Shown here: in pieces, positions 34,115 to 43,863 of the stretch
How the letters are laid out: every line of letters begins with the position of its first letter
How positions within the stretch are numbered: position 1 is the first letter of the stretch
Assembly: GCA_018266835.1 (NCBI GenBank)
Contig: JAFDZP010000002.1
Location: 386,419-450,418 of the forward strand
From: Bacteroidota bacterium
GTDB taxonomy: Bacteria; Bacteroidota; Ignavibacteria; Tepidaquicellales; Tepidaquicellaceae
Reading direction: 5' to 3'
Length of the DNA stretch: 64,000 nt
Notes under the pieces: generated by a model
The model's input: only the letters and a program-made list of their open reading frames with translations
What the model was told of the DNA's origin: nothing
Database searches by the model: none
Translations under genes and position numbers: made by a program

Positions 34115-36178
34115 ATGAAAATGAGAAACATTTCACTTCTTCTTTCTTTATTTGTATTATTTGTAATCAACTCGTCTGTATTTTCGCAGGATGATGATAA
34201 ACCTAAACAGTTAAAAGGTTTTTCAGTGGAATATATGGATCAATCCGTAAAACCGGGTGATGACTTTTATAAATATGTTAACGGCACTTGGCTGAAAAAT
34301 AATCCCGTTCCTCCGCAGTACAGCCGCTGGGGAGCTTTCTCTGAAATAACTGTAAACAACGATAAAATTATAAAAGAGATTCTTGAAGAAGCAGCTAAGG
34401 GAACTGCTCCTCAGGGAAGCAACACTCAAAAAATCGGTGACCTTTACTTCACTGCAATGGATACTGCAAGAATTGAAGCCGATAAATTCAATCCTTTAAT
34501 TCCCTACTTCAATAAAATAGATGCCGTTAAATCCACTGATGACCTGATCAAAACAATTGCCTTCCTTCAGATGAACGGAATCGGAAATTCATTCGGAGTA
34601 TTTGCCGGCCAGGATGATAAGAATAGCTCTAACATTATTCCCAACTTTAATCAGGGCGGCATTACACTCTTCGATAGAGATTATTACTTAAAAGAAGATG
34701 ACCGCTCAAAAGATATAAGAGCAAAATATGTTGACCACACTGCTAAAATGTTTATGCTTACAGGTATAGATGAAGCAACTTCAAGAAACTACGCTGAAAG
34801 AATTTTAGCATTCGAGACCGAATGGGCTACGAACTTTATGCCGAGAGTTTCCATGAGAAATCCTGATTCTACATATCATAAAATGACCATCGAAGATTTC
34901 AGAGCAATGACTCCGAACATAAACTGGACAAATTATTTCATAGAAGTTGCTGCAGACCCGTCCATCTTTGATAACGGAATTAACGTAGGCACTCCGAGAT
35001 TCTATGCATTCCTCAATGATAAATTCGGCAAAGGTCCGGTCATACTAGACGACTGGAAAATCTATCTCAAGTGGAGATTGATTTCCGGAACGGCTGATTA
35101 TCTTAGCTCTGATTTTACCAATGAAGATTTTGAGTTTTTCTCAAAATATCTCTCGGGCGTTCAGGTACAACAGCCCAGATGGAGAGAAGCACTGGGATTT
35201 GTAAACGGAACCATGGCTGAAGCACTTGGAAAATTATATGTTGATAAAGCATTCAGTCCCGCTGCAAAAGAGAAAGTAAATAATATGGTAAAGAACATTC
35301 TTGCTACTCTGAAAGAAACAATCGGAGAGCTTGACTGGATGAGCGCTGCAACAAAAGAAAAAGCCTATAAGAAACTCAGCACTTTCAGAGTGAAGATGGG
35401 CTACCCGGATAAGTGGAAAGATTTTTCTGCACTTGATATAAACCGCAGCAACACACTCTTTGAAAATATGATGAACGCACGCAGATTCAATTACAGACGC
35501 AACATGAATAAGATCGGCAAGCCTGTTGACCGCGAAGAGTGGGGCATGTTCCCGCACTTGGTAAACGCTTCTTATAACTCTTCAAAGAACGATATCACTT
35601 TCCCTGCAGGAATTTTACAGCCGCCTTTCTTTGATCCGAATGCAGATGATGCTCTGAACTATGGAGGCATCGGCGGAGTTATCGGCCACGAAATTACTCA
35701 CGGCTTTGATGACTCAGGCAGAAAGTACGATGCTGACGGAAACCTTACTGACTGGTGGACTGAAGAAGACGCAAAGAACTATACAATGAGAGCCGATAAA
35801 GTCGTTGAGCAGTTCAATGAATATGTTGCAGTGGATACTTCACACGTTAATGGTCAATTGACACTCGGCGAAAATATTGCCGACCTTGGCGGAATGGTGA
35901 TAGCTTATAAATCATTCCTTAAAACTCTTAAAGGCAACGAACCGAAGATTGACGGATTCACTCCGCAGCAGAGATTCTTCCTTGCATGGGCAACGGTTTG
36001 GAGAGATAACATGACTGACCAGGAGCAAAGACTTAGATTAAAGACGGACTCACACTCGCCCGGTAAATTCAGAGGATATGCAAATCTGACCAATTTTCAG
36101 CCGTTTTATGATGCATTTGGCATAAAAGATACTGACCCGATTGCAAGACCGAAGGATAAGAGAGTAAGAATCTGGTAA
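34115..36178 (+). CDS. M13-family metallopeptidase (PepO/neprilysin type)
   Basis: The ATG at 34115 gives 687 residues with a clean signal peptide (MKMRNISLLLSLFVLFVINSS, cut near VFSQ); an upstream TTG only adds five residues. The mature protein begins with DQSVKPGDDFYKYVNGTWL, typical of M13. The zinc site is HEITHGFDD with the downstream ENIADLGG supplying the third ligand, NASYNS is the substrate-binding pocket, and the chain ends KRVRIW, a C-terminal Trp also seen in this family. It is an exported peptidase of short peptides. A good terminator follows at 36203. Confidence 0.94.
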   Translation: MKMRNISLLLSLFVLFVINSSVFSQDDDKPKQLKGFSVEYMDQSVKPGDDFYKYVNGTWLKNNPVPPQYSRWGAFSEITVNNDKIIKEILEEAAKGTAPQGSNTQKIGDLYFTAMDTARIEADKFNPLIPYFNKIDAVKSTDDLIKTIAFLQMNGIGNSFGVFAGQDDKNSSNIIPNFNQGGITLFDRDYYLKEDDRSKDIRAKYVDHTAKMFMLTGIDEATSRNYAERILAFETEWATNFMPRVSMRNPDSTYHKMTIEDFRAMTPNINWTNYFIEVAADPSIFDNGINVGTPRFYAFLNDKFGKGPVILDDWKIYLKWRLISGTADYLSSDFTNEDFEFFSKYLSGVQVQQPRWREALGFVNGTMAEALGKLYVDKAFSPAAKEKVNNMVKNILATLKETIGELDWMSAATKEKAYKKLSTFRVKMGYPDKWKDFSALDINRSNTLFENMMNARRFNYRRNMNKIGKPVDREEWGMFPHLVNASYNSSKNDITFPAGILQPPFFDPNADDALNYGGIGGVIGHEITHGFDDSGRKYDADGNLTDWWTEEDAKNYTMRADKVVEQFNEYVAVDTSHVNGQLTLGENIADLGGMVIAYKSFLKTLKGNEPKIDGFTPQQRFFLAWATVWRDNMTDQEQRLRLKTDSHSPGKFRGYANLTNFQPFYDAFGIKDTDPIARPKDKRVRIW

Positions 36179-36202
36179 AATAGATTATATAAGCAGTTTT
36201 TA

Positions 36203-36233
36203 AAGCCCTGCATGCAAATACAGGGCTTTTTTT
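36203..36233 (+). terminator. Rho-independent terminator after the M13 peptidase
   Basis: Hairpin AGCCCTG/CAGGGCT with a 10-nt loop followed by seven T residues, 25 bp after the stop codon. Confidence 0.9.
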
Positions 36234-36260
36234 ATGCCCAAAATCTGCCATAAAACAAAA

Positions 36261-36282
36261 AAGCAGGTCATTTGACCTGCTT
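36261..36282 (-). terminator. Minus-strand terminator-like hairpin
   Basis: Arms AAGCAGGTCA/TGACCTGCTT with a TT tip. On the minus strand it is followed by TTTTGTTTTA. No minus-strand gene ends nearby (uvrA ends 770 bp away), so it either stops long readthrough, ends an unknown small RNA, or is part of a bidirectional insulator with the hairpin at 36203. Confidence 0.5.
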
Positions 36283-36550
36283 CCTGTATCTCTCATTGTC
36301 CCCCTAAAACAAAAAGAGAATCTTATGTAAATTTAACCCTATTTATGTAGTTTGATTATGAGATTCAAACTTATACAAAATTGAAAAAAACGGGATTAAA
36401 TGTCAAGTGAAAATGTTGTAATTTTTTTGGACAACATTTTCAGCATTTTTAAGAAACAGCTCAATATATTATTTAATCAATATTTTAAGGCAATATTAAT
36501 TTATTGTAAAGAACGAAATAAATTTAATTATTTTTAATATTTAAATAGTG

Positions 36551-36840
36551 CATTATTGTTACATTTTCATTCAGTTTCAAGTTACGAGTTTAAAGTTTCA
36601 AATTTTCCAATTTTGATGAATTTTTGACGGGTTTTGTTTGCAAAATAAGATAATGAATTAGAAGTTACGAGTTATGAATTATGAGCTAATTGTAACATTA
36701 TTGTCACATTTTCATTCAATTTCAAGTTACGAGTTCCAAATTTCAAAATTTTTCTATTTTGATGAATTTTTGACGGATTTTTCTGTTCATTGATAATTGT
36801 TAACTGCCAATTGAAATTGTCACATTATTGTCACATTTTA
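36551..36840. repeat. Two-and-a-bit tandem units of about 145 bp
   Basis: CATTATTGTTACATTTTCATTC... at 36551 recurs at 36696 (with GTCACA for GTTACA), and a second block GATGAATTTTTGACGG at 36615 recurs at 36761; the offset is 145-146 bp. A third start of the unit (CATTATTGTCACATTTT) is at 36823. No coding frame is present. The whole 36179-37053 gap (875 bp) holds two hairpins, this repeat and two further palindromes. Confidence 0.7.
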
Positions 36841-36858
36841 TTTCCATAAAACGCAAAA

Positions 36859-36898
36859 GACCTGTCAGGATTAATTCGCCACGGCGAACTGACAGGTC
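36859..36898. repeat. Two-tier nested palindrome
   Basis: Outer arms GACCTGTCAG/CTGACAGGTC (10 bp) enclose GATTAA on one side and an inner hairpin TTCGCC-AC-GGCGAA. Both modules also occur side by side, not nested, at 50722-50747 and 50766-50781. Confidence 0.7.
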
Positions 36899-36978
36899 AA
36901 TTTTACACTTCTCTAAAATAATAATTTAAAATCAGATGGGCAAATTGTTTTGTCCTATTAGTAGGTATAGGCTTATTT

Positions 36979-37004
36979 CGTTACGAAGCTGGAGCATCGT
37001 AACG
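36979..37004. repeat. 26-bp palindrome, CGTTACGA version
   Basis: Arms CGTTACGA/TCGTAACG around A-GCT-GG-AGC-A. Same length and inner sequence as the element at 11238-11263; the C/G pair at the fifth stem position there is A/T here, so both arms changed together. It lies 50 bp downstream of the uvrA stop. Confidence 0.75.
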
Positions 37005-37053
37005 AGGAATGTTTTTATTTTCTAAGACTAACAACTGACAACCGATAACTAAC

Positions 37054-39915
37054 TTACTTCATCTCCTCTTTCAGATACTTCGCCGTATAACCGACATTCA
37101 AAAATTTCTTTACAATATCTTCCGGAGTGCCTTCTGCAATTATCTGTCCTCCGCCGTTGCCGCCTTCGGGTCCCAGATCAATTATCCAGTCAGCAGATTT
37201 TATCACATCAAGATTATGTTCAATCACAATTACAGTGTTTCCTTTATCGGTAAGCTTGTTCAATACATCAAGAAGCATTCTAATATCTTCAAAGTGAAGC
37301 CCTGTAGTAGGCTCATCAAGAATATAAACCGTTCTTCCTGTCTGGACTTTAGAAAGCTCAGTTGCAAGCTTTACTCTCTGCGCTTCTCCGCCTGAAAGCG
37401 TTGTTGCCTGCTGGCCAAGCCTTATATATCCAAGACCAACATCAAACAATGTCTTCAGTTTTCTTTTTAAAGTAGGGACCTGTTCAAAAAATGCGACTGC
37501 ATCTTCCACTGTCATTTCAAGCACATCGGCAATCGACTTACCTTTATATTTTACTTCAAGAGTTTCCTTGCTGTACCTTCTTCCGTTGCAGACATCGCAC
37601 GTTACATATACATCTGGCAGAAAATTCATTTCAATTTTTTTCAATCCGTCGCCTTCGCATGCTTCGCATCTTCCGCCGCCATTCTCTGCTTTTACATTGA
37701 ACGAAAATCTTCCGACCTTATATCCTCTTATTTTTGAATCAGGCAGCGATGCAAATATATCTCTCACGAATGTAAACAGTCCCGTATATGTTGCGGGATT
37801 GCTTCTCGGAGTTCTTCCTATCGGCGTCTGGTCAATTTCAATTATCTTATCTACAACTTTCACCGGCCACTTTTCTCCCGGTATTGTCATCCCGTCAATT
37901 GATTTATAAGGCAATGACGGCTCAGGTGTTTTATAAAATTTCTTTGAGAGCAGTCTGTACAGCGTTTCGTTTATCAGTGAAGATTTTCCCGAACCGCTTA
38001 CGCCCGTCACACAGATAAATTTTCCTAAAGGAATTTTAAGCGTAACGTTCTTTAAATTATTTCCCGTTGCGCCTTTAAGCGTTATAAAATTTCCCGTTCC
38101 TTTTCTTCTTTCTTTCGGGACTTCAATTTTCATCTTGCCGGATAAATACTGACCCGTAATAGAATTTCCATTCAGACTGAACGGACTTCCAAATGCAGTT
38201 ATCTCTCCGCCATGCTCACCTGCTCTCGGACCTAAGTCAACAACAAAATCAGATGCCTCAATCATTTCCTTATCGTGCTCAACAACTATAACTGAGTTAC
38301 CTATATCTCTTAATTTTTTTAACGAATCAATCAACTTAATATTATCTCTCTGATGTAATCCGATTGAAGGTTCATCAAGAATGTATAATACACCTGTAAG
38401 CTGCGAACCTATTTGCGTTGCAAGACGAATTCTCTGCGCCTCGCCGCCCGATAAAGTTTTTGCGCTTCTATCCAATGTTAAATATTCAAGTCCTACATTC
38501 AGTAAAAAATCCAGACGTGATTTTATTTCTTTTAATATCTGCGTTGCAACGATCATCTTTCTTTCATCAAGCTTCACAACATCAAAGTATGCGCGTGAAT
38601 CTGCAATCGACATTGTTGTAATATCGTGAATATTTTTATTATCTATTTTTACCCATAAAGAATCTTCCTTCAGTCTTCCACCGCCGCATGTTTTACATTT
38701 GGAGGTCGTCATAAAGCTTTCAGCCCAGTTGCGGATATGCTCCGATGTAGAATCGTTTGCAAAGTGCTGAATATAATTTATAAGTCCGTTGAATTTATGC
38801 GAGTATGAATTTGTCTTTCCGTTCGAATCGGTATGAAGATATTTTATTTTATCTTTCGTGCCTGCAAGAAGACTTGCTTTCAAATCTTTAGAAAGCTTGC
38901 TAACCGGAGTATCGAAGTCAGCGCCGTTTAATTCAAACAAACCTTTAACAATAGAAAAAATCCATGTCGGCTTTGGCTTTCCAAGTGGAGCAATACCGCC
39001 TGCATTCACTGTCAACTCATCATCAGGGAATATTTTCTCTACATCTAGCTCCTTTTTCTCACCGAGTCCGTAGCAATCTACGCACCATCCGTAAGGCGAG
39101 TTAAACGAAAATGAATTAGGCGCAGGCTCAGAAAAGCTTCTGCCCGTTTCAGGATCAGATAACTTCTCGTTAAAAAATCTGTCGTTCTTTCCGTCGTTTA
39201 CAATTACAACTCCTTCACCGTGACGAAGACCTGTTTCAAGTGATTCGTAAATTCTTGTTTTGGATTTTTCGTTAACAACAACTCTATCAATTACAATTTC
39301 AATATCGTGAATTTTAAATCTTTCTATCTGCATCTTCGGAACGATGTCTTTTATCTCGCCATCTATTCTAACTTTGGTAAATCCTTCTTTTGAAATCTCC
39401 TCGAAGAGTTCGCGGTAATGTCCTTTTCTTCCTTTAACAACGGGAGCAAGAATGGAAATTTTTGTTCCGTCTTTTAATTCAAAAACTCTTTCAATTATCT
39501 GGTCTAATGTCTGGCGGACTACTGCTTTACCTGTATCAGGAGAGTATTGCGTTCCGCATCTTGCATAAAGAAGACGAAGGAAATCATATATCTCAGTAAC
39601 AGTACCTACGGTTGAGCGCGGATTCTGCGAGATAGTTTTTTGCTCGATGGAGATTGCAGGGGAAAGTCCTTCGATTTTATCAACATCGGGACGTTCGATT
39701 CCGCCGATGAACTGACGCGCATAAGCAGAAAGTGTTTCCATAAATCTGCGCTGGCCTTCAGCGTAAATTGTATCGAAGGCAAGAGAAGATTTTCCCGAGC
39801 CTGAAAGTCCCGTGAATACAACGAGACTATCGCGGGGAATTTCTAAATCTATATTTTTTAAATTGTGGACGCGCGCGCCCTTTATAACTATTTTATCTAA
39901 ATGAGACTCTGACAT
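37054..39915 (-). CDS. uvrA: Excinuclease ABC subunit A
   Basis: 953 residues, the standard length. First ABC module: [22 protein letters not shown], with the insertion-domain zinc ligands CVDCYG and CKTCGGGRL, and signature [18 protein letters not shown]. Second module: [15 protein letters not shown], the zinc finger CEACEGDG...CDVCNGRRY, signature [16 protein letters not shown] and [12 protein letters not shown]. UvrA scans DNA for bulky lesions and loads UvrB for nucleotide excision repair. It is monocistronic here. Confidence 0.98.
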   Translation of the reverse strand: MSESHLDKIVIKGARVHNLKNIDLEIPRDSLVVFTGLSGSGKSSLAFDTIYAEGQRRFMETLSAYARQFIGGIERPDVDKIEGLSPAISIEQKTISQNPRSTVGTVTEIYDFLRLLYARCGTQYSPDTGKAVVRQTLDQIIERVFELKDGTKISILAPVVKGRKGHYRELFEEISKEGFTKVRIDGEIKDIVPKMQIERFKIHDIEIVIDRVVVNEKSKTRIYESLETGLRHGEGVVIVNDGKNDRFFNEKLSDPETGRSFSEPAPNSFSFNSPYGWCVDCYGLGEKKELDVEKIFPDDELTVNAGGIAPLGKPKPTWIFSIVKGLFELNGADFDTPVSKLSKDLKASLLAGTKDKIKYLHTDSNGKTNSYSHKFNGLINYIQHFANDSTSEHIRNWAESFMTTSKCKTCGGGRLKEDSLWVKIDNKNIHDITTMSIADSRAYFDVVKLDERKMIVATQILKEIKSRLDFLLNVGLEYLTLDRSAKTLSGGEAQRIRLATQIGSQLTGVLYILDEPSIGLHQRDNIKLIDSLKKLRDIGNSVIVVEHDKEMIEASDFVVDLGPRAGEHGGEITAFGSPFSLNGNSITGQYLSGKMKIEVPKERRKGTGNFITLKGATGNNLKNVTLKIPLGKFICVTGVSGSGKSSLINETLYRLLSKKFYKTPEPSLPYKSIDGMTIPGEKWPVKVVDKIIEIDQTPIGRTPRSNPATYTGLFTFVRDIFASLPDSKIRGYKVGRFSFNVKAENGGGRCEACEGDGLKKIEMNFLPDVYVTCDVCNGRRYSKETLEVKYKGKSIADVLEMTVEDAVAFFEQVPTLKRKLKTLFDVGLGYIRLGQQATTLSGGEAQRVKLATELSKVQTGRTVYILDEPTTGLHFEDIRMLLDVLNKLTDKGNTVIVIEHNLDVIKSADWIIDLGPEGGNGGGQIIAEGTPEDIVKKFLNVGYTAKYLKEEMK

Positions 39916-40023
39916 TAAATATAAGTATAAGAACTAATCAAAATGGTGAACATCAAAAATACACTTAATTTATTAAGGTTACAATTGCAAAATAAATTCT
40001 TCTCCTACTTTGAGATTATTTTA

Positions 40024-40118
40024 TTAGAACACAGATAATTATGATTTTTTATGATTACACAGATGAAAAAATGAACTAATCAGTGTATTCATAGCTATCA
40101 TGTTTATCTGTGTTCTAA
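40024..40118. repeat. 95-bp imperfect inverted repeat
   Basis: TTAGAACACAGATAA (40024-40038) is the exact reverse complement of 40104-40118; the arms extend inward by ATGAT/ATCAT after a two-base mismatch, and again by ATGATTACAC/GTGTATTCAT with one mismatch. The ACACAGAT motif also recurs in the gap at 56716-56850. Confidence 0.65.
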
Positions 40119-40270
40119 CTTAAGAACAGCGGCGGGAATAAATTAATTCAATATTAAACCTGTGTTATGCTAATAACAACTATTTACCTTGTTTTTAAAG
40201 CACTTCATAAGTAATTTTACTCACAATGGTTAAACGAATTACATATTTCATAACCTGTTAAAATTTTAGA

Positions 40271-40308
40271 AAAGTGTCCGCCCGAAAAGCGACACTTTTT
40301 TTTTGCTC
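40271..40308 (+). terminator. Plus-strand terminator without an upstream gene
   Basis: AAAAGTGTC/GACACTTTT arms (with inner GC pairs) followed by a run of T residues. It is 51 bp before the Nif3-like start codon. It may be an attenuator of the nif3-like/zinc-ribbon/rnhA operon or end a small RNA. Confidence 0.65.
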
Positions 40309-40358
40309 CCTTTTTATTAAAAATTAATTTGTAATAAGTTTATCATCTCTTCGTTTTA

Positions 40359-40970
40359 ATGAAAAAAGAAATTGTATTAAGGAACTATGTAAAAAAGTTT
40401 TTCAGAGCAGATGAAATAAAAGAAGCAAAGATATCCGGATACAAATACAAAACAACAAATAAAATTACCGTAAAAATTCCCCTGAAATTCCTTGATAAAC
40501 TTGCGTTTGAGATGTCAAATGCAGGAGCGGGAATTATTGGCAATTACGAACATTGTTCTTTCAGAATTAACGGAGCAGGTACTTTCAAGCCGGCAAAAAA
40601 AGCAAATCCTTTTTCCGGGAATAAAAATAGGATTAACTTTGTTGAAGAAGTAAAGCTTGAAATGAGATGTGAAGATGAAAATTTAGATAACGTGATTGAT
40701 GCGATTTATGAATTTCATCCGTATGAGGAACCTGACTATGATATTACTCAGATAAAGTTCAGAAGTAAGATTCCCGAATCGATGCTGATCACTCTGAAGA
40801 AATCAATTACCGCTGAAGACTTATTTAAAAGAATTAATAAGAATATAAAGAGTTTCGAAAACAAGAAAAAAGTTTTAACTTTGCTTATCACCACAGGCAA
40901 TGAACCACATAACTTAAATGCAGATGCAGTAATATCTGCCGGTGAGTTTATAAAACTAAAATTAAAATAA
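40359..40970 (+). CDS. Nif3-like protein reduced to the PII-like insertion domain
   Basis: 203 residues. Residues about 35-135 match the PII/CutA-like domain inserted in YqfO-type Nif3 proteins: AGAGIIGNYEHCSFRINGAGTFKP, ANPFSG, VEEVKLEMRC and FHPYEEPDYDI. The N-terminal dimetal domain of Nif3 with its His-rich ligands is missing; only a short basic leader (KKEIVLRNYVKKFF) precedes. The C-terminus (PESM... ADAVISAG) resembles the start of the second dimetal half, then stops. It is followed 11 bp later by a zinc-ribbon gene, the usual Nif3 neighbour, so this looks like a shortened orthologue. Function uncertain. Confidence 0.72.
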   Translation: MKKEIVLRNYVKKFFRADEIKEAKISGYKYKTTNKITVKIPLKFLDKLAFEMSNAGAGIIGNYEHCSFRINGAGTFKPAKKANPFSGNKNRINFVEEVKLEMRCEDENLDNVIDAIYEFHPYEEPDYDITQIKFRSKIPESMLITLKKSITAEDLFKRINKNIKSFENKKKVLTLLITTGNEPHNLNADAVISAGEFIKLKLK

Positions 40971-40981
40971 TAAAACATATC

Positions 40982-41839
40982 ATGTCAGATTTAGTAAACA
41001 AAAACGAGATGAACGAAGACGGCGGCTTGAACGACGAAGCTTCCGCCGATACAACTCCATCGGTAATACTTGAATACTTCGAAGAAGATTCAGATGTAAA
41101 AAAACCTAAAGTGACAGAAAAGCTTATGACCTTCTACAAGCTTTCAAAAATCGATAAAGAGCTTTTTGAAATTGAAGAAGAGAAAGGCGATCTTCCCGAA
41201 GTTATTAAAAATCTGAAGGAGAAAATTGCTTCAATTGAAAAGGAAGTTTCGGACAGACAAAAACGTGTCATCGATCTAAACACCACCAAAGATAAACTCA
41301 CCGCAAGCAACAAGAAAACCGAAGAACGCATCACAAAGTACGAAGAGCAGAAATTCTCAGCAAAGAACAACAAAGATTACGATGACATAATGAAAACAAT
41401 CGATGCCGGACTAGAGGAAATGGAAGGCTTCGAGAAAAAAATGAAAGATATTACGAATGAAATTAAGAACGAAGTAGATGCAACTAACGAACTTACATCA
41501 AGAGTTGAAGGAATGAAAACTGATTTAACGGAGAAAGAAGAAGTTTTACATGAGCTTGATGAGAACTACAAATCCGAAGAAGATGAAATGAAAAAAGATT
41601 ACAATGTGCTTCTGAAAAATCTTAACGCAGAAGATAAGGCATTGTACACAAGATTAAAAAAGATGTTCAAAGGCGAAGTAATCGCTATTGTAAGAAAAGG
41701 TAACTGCACAGGATGTTATAACTCTATTCCTCCGCAAAAAGTTATTGAAATAGCGACTGCGGAAAAAGTTTACACATGCGAATCATGCGGAAGAATTTTA
41801 ATTTCCGAAGAAGTTCTTAAAAACAACATCGACGCTTAA
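40982..41839 (+). CDS. Coiled-coil C4 zinc-ribbon protein
   Basis: 285 residues: an acidic leader, a long antiparallel coiled coil (about 50-225, heptad-rich with Glu/Lys), then a C4 zinc ribbon CTGCYNSIPPQ...TCESCGR at about 245-275. This matches the CT398/DUF164-type family often encoded next to Nif3, as here. Members are thought to act in nucleic-acid or protein interaction; the role is unsettled. The N-terminal 50 acidic residues are longer than usual. Confidence 0.88.
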   Translation: MSDLVNKNEMNEDGGLNDEASADTTPSVILEYFEEDSDVKKPKVTEKLMTFYKLSKIDKELFEIEEEKGDLPEVIKNLKEKIASIEKEVSDRQKRVIDLNTTKDKLTASNKKTEERITKYEEQKFSAKNNKDYDDIMKTIDAGLEEMEGFEKKMKDITNEIKNEVDATNELTSRVEGMKTDLTEKEEVLHELDENYKSEEDEMKKDYNVLLKNLNAEDKALYTRLKKMFKGEVIAIVRKGNCTGCYNSIPPQKVIEIATAEKVYTCESCGRILISEEVLKNNIDA

Positions 41840-41862
41840 TCATTATTAACAATTAAGTATTG

Positions 41863-42294
41863 GTGAAAAAAATAAAAGTTTTTACAGACGCTACAGCTAA
41901 AGGCAATCCGGGACCTTCGGGTCTCGGAATTGTTATCAAAGACGAATCCGACGAAATCCTCCTCACACACAAAGAATACATAGGCAAAGCAACAAACAAT
42001 CAGGGCGAGTACACTGCCCTGCTCAAATCATTAACACTGCTCAAAAATCTAAATGCAGATTACGACTTCGTAGAATTTTACTCCGATAGTTTATTAATGG
42101 TAAGCCAGTTAACAGGTAAATATAAAATTAAGGATAAGTATCTTATGAGAAATGCTATGAACTTCTGGGAAGGAATAAACAAACTGGGAAAGAAACATTC
42201 AATCACATACATTCCGCGTGAGCAGAATGCTATTGCCGATAAGCTTGCGAACGAAGCAACACGCGAAGGCATGCTAGCCGAATCACAAAAATAA
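41863..42294 (+). CDS. rnhA: Ribonuclease HI family protein
   Basis: 143 residues from the GTG at 41863; a TTG three bases earlier could also serve. Catalytic acids are visible: Asp9 in KVFTDATAKGNPGPSG, Glu in NNQGEYTALL, Asp in FYSDSLLM and Asp in NAIADKLANEA. It cleaves RNA in RNA:DNA hybrids. The usual TDGS/TDGA is TDAT here. It is the last gene of the nif3-like/zinc-ribbon/rnhA run and converges with rnpB. Confidence 0.92.
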   Translation: MKKIKVFTDATAKGNPGPSGLGIVIKDESDEILLTHKEYIGKATNNQGEYTALLKSLTLLKNLNADYDFVEFYSDSLLMVSQLTGKYKIKDKYLMRNAMNFWEGINKLGKKHSITYIPREQNAIADKLANEATREGMLAESQK

Positions 42295-42299
42295 ATCTC

Positions 42300-42645
42300 C
42301 CCTATTTAATAAGCCGGATTCTGTAAACGCACACTGGCGAGTGACAATCATTTATCTTAATTAAAACATTACTGTAATAATTTTTTGCGGCCTACCCCGG
42401 AAGCAATTTAAACGAGCGCTGTTTATGCTTCCTATACTTGGCCTTGCTCCGGATGAGTTTGTCAATCCGACAATTGCCCGCCGGATGGCAGCTCTTACCC
42501 TGCCGTTTCACCCTTACCTTGAGATAAACTCAGGGCGGTCTTCTTTTCTGTAACACTTCCTGTAAAAAATACTTACGTAAGTTTTACCCCGGACTTTCTC
42601 CGGGCATCCGCGCTCTCATGGAGTCCGGACTTTCCTCACTTCTCT
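42300..42645 (-). ncRNA. rnpB: RNase P RNA
   Basis: On the minus strand the RNA starts near 42645 with GTGAGGAAAGTCCGGACTCC, the universal 5' core of bacterial RNase P RNA, and ends near 42300 with ACAGAATCCGGCTTAT, the universal 3' core. In between are AAGGGTGAAACGGCAGGGTAAGAGC and GCAAGGCCAAG-like core segments, so it is a type A RNA. It processes the 5' ends of tRNAs. A possible promoter (TATTCT about 10 bp upstream of the 5' end) is weak. Ends are approximate. Confidence 0.95.
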
Positions 42646-42777
42646 GTAAGAATACAAAGTATGCGCGATTGTCTAAAATAGAGGAGAAAAATTTTCGAAA
42701 ATTTTAAAGAACGTTATAGAATTAAAATTATTTTTTCTTTCACTTATTACTTTATACTTGTTACCTGCTACTTTTTA

Positions 42778-43755
42778 CTACCTGCTCATTTCAAGCATTC
42801 GTTTTAATGGAGTTAGGGCTTTTCTCATCAAACCCTCACTCATTGTTATCTCAGGCTTCCTACCTTTCATACATAAATATAATTTTTCAAGCGTGTTCAG
42901 TTTCATATAAGGGCATTCATTGCAGTTACAGCTGTTTTCAGGCGGCGCAGGAATATATTTTTTGCCCGGCGCTTTTAATTCCATCTGGTGAATTATTCCG
43001 GGCTCTGTTGCAACAATAAATTCATTGCCTGAATCCTGTATTACATAATTAAGTAATGCGCTTGTTGAGCCTATAAAATCTGCATGTTTTAAAATCGTAT
43101 CTTCACATTCAGGGTGAGCTATTATTTTTGCGTTCGGATTTTCAAATTTCAGCTTAGTAATTTTTCTATCGCTGAAAGTCTCGTGCACGATACATGCTCC
43201 CTGCCATAACTTCATTTCTCTTCCCGTCTGCTTCATTATGTAGCGGCCGAGATTTCTATCGGGAGCGAAGATAATTCCCTGCTCCTTCGGTATCTGTTCA
43301 ACAATTTTAACTGCGTTAGATGAAGTGCATATTATATCTGATATTGCCTTCACTTCCGCTGAACAGTTTATGTATGAAATTAATATATGGTCAGGATATT
43401 TGTCCTTGAATTTCTGTAGTAAAGGCGCAGGGCATCCTTCTGCAAGCGAGCAGCCTGCGTTTAAATCAGGAAGCAAAACAAGTTTGTTGGGATTTAAAAT
43501 CTTTGCCGTCTCAGCCATGAAATGCACCCCAGCAAATACAATCACATCTGCATCGGTTTTCTCTGCAGCCTGTGCAAGCTGGAGACTATCACCAATGTAA
43601 TCAGCAAGGTCCTGTATATCATCATCCTGATAATAATGCGCGAGGATGACTGCATTCATTTTTTTCTTCAGCGCTTTTATCTCAGCGACTAAATCGATAT
43701 TCAAATCAATCGATTGAATGCCTTCAATTTCTAATTTATTATTTGTTTCTATCAT
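42778..43755 (-). CDS. nadA: Quinolinate synthase
   Basis: 325 residues. Conserved motifs are [24 protein letters not shown] in pieces, [31 protein letters not shown] (first cluster Cys), [33 protein letters not shown] and the Cys pair [17 protein letters not shown] that completes the [4Fe-4S] cluster. It makes quinolinate from iminoaspartate and DHAP in NAD synthesis. No nadB or nadC is next to it, and it is divergent from the nucleotidyltransferase gene. Confidence 0.96.
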   Translation of the reverse strand: MIETNNKLEIEGIQSIDLNIDLVAEIKALKKKMNAVILAHYYQDDDIQDLADYIGDSLQLAQAAEKTDADVIVFAGVHFMAETAKILNPNKLVLLPDLNAGCSLAEGCPAPLLQKFKDKYPDHILISYINCSAEVKAISDIICTSSNAVKIVEQIPKEQGIIFAPDRNLGRYIMKQTGREMKLWQGACIVHETFSDRKITKLKFENPNAKIIAHPECEDTILKHADFIGSTSALLNYVIQDSGNEFIVATEPGIIHQMELKAPGKKYIPAPPENSCNCNECPYMKLNTLEKLYLCMKGRKPEITMSEGLMRKALTPLKRMLEMSR

Positions 43756-43863
43756 AATTGTAAGAACAAATTTACATAGAATAAAATTTATATATAATAC
43801 AATTGATCAATTGATTAAAATTAATTCCCTTAAATTTAAATCAGTATTAATTTAAATTATATT

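Larger units (their letters stand above)
39916..40358. other. 443-bp intergenic stretch with a long hairpin and an unassigned terminator
   Basis: Between the divergent uvrA and Nif3-like genes. It holds the imperfect inverted repeat at 40024-40118 and a plus-strand terminator at 40271-40308. No plus-strand gene precedes that terminator, so a short non-coding transcript or a leader attenuator is possible. No open frame of note. Confidence 0.5.
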
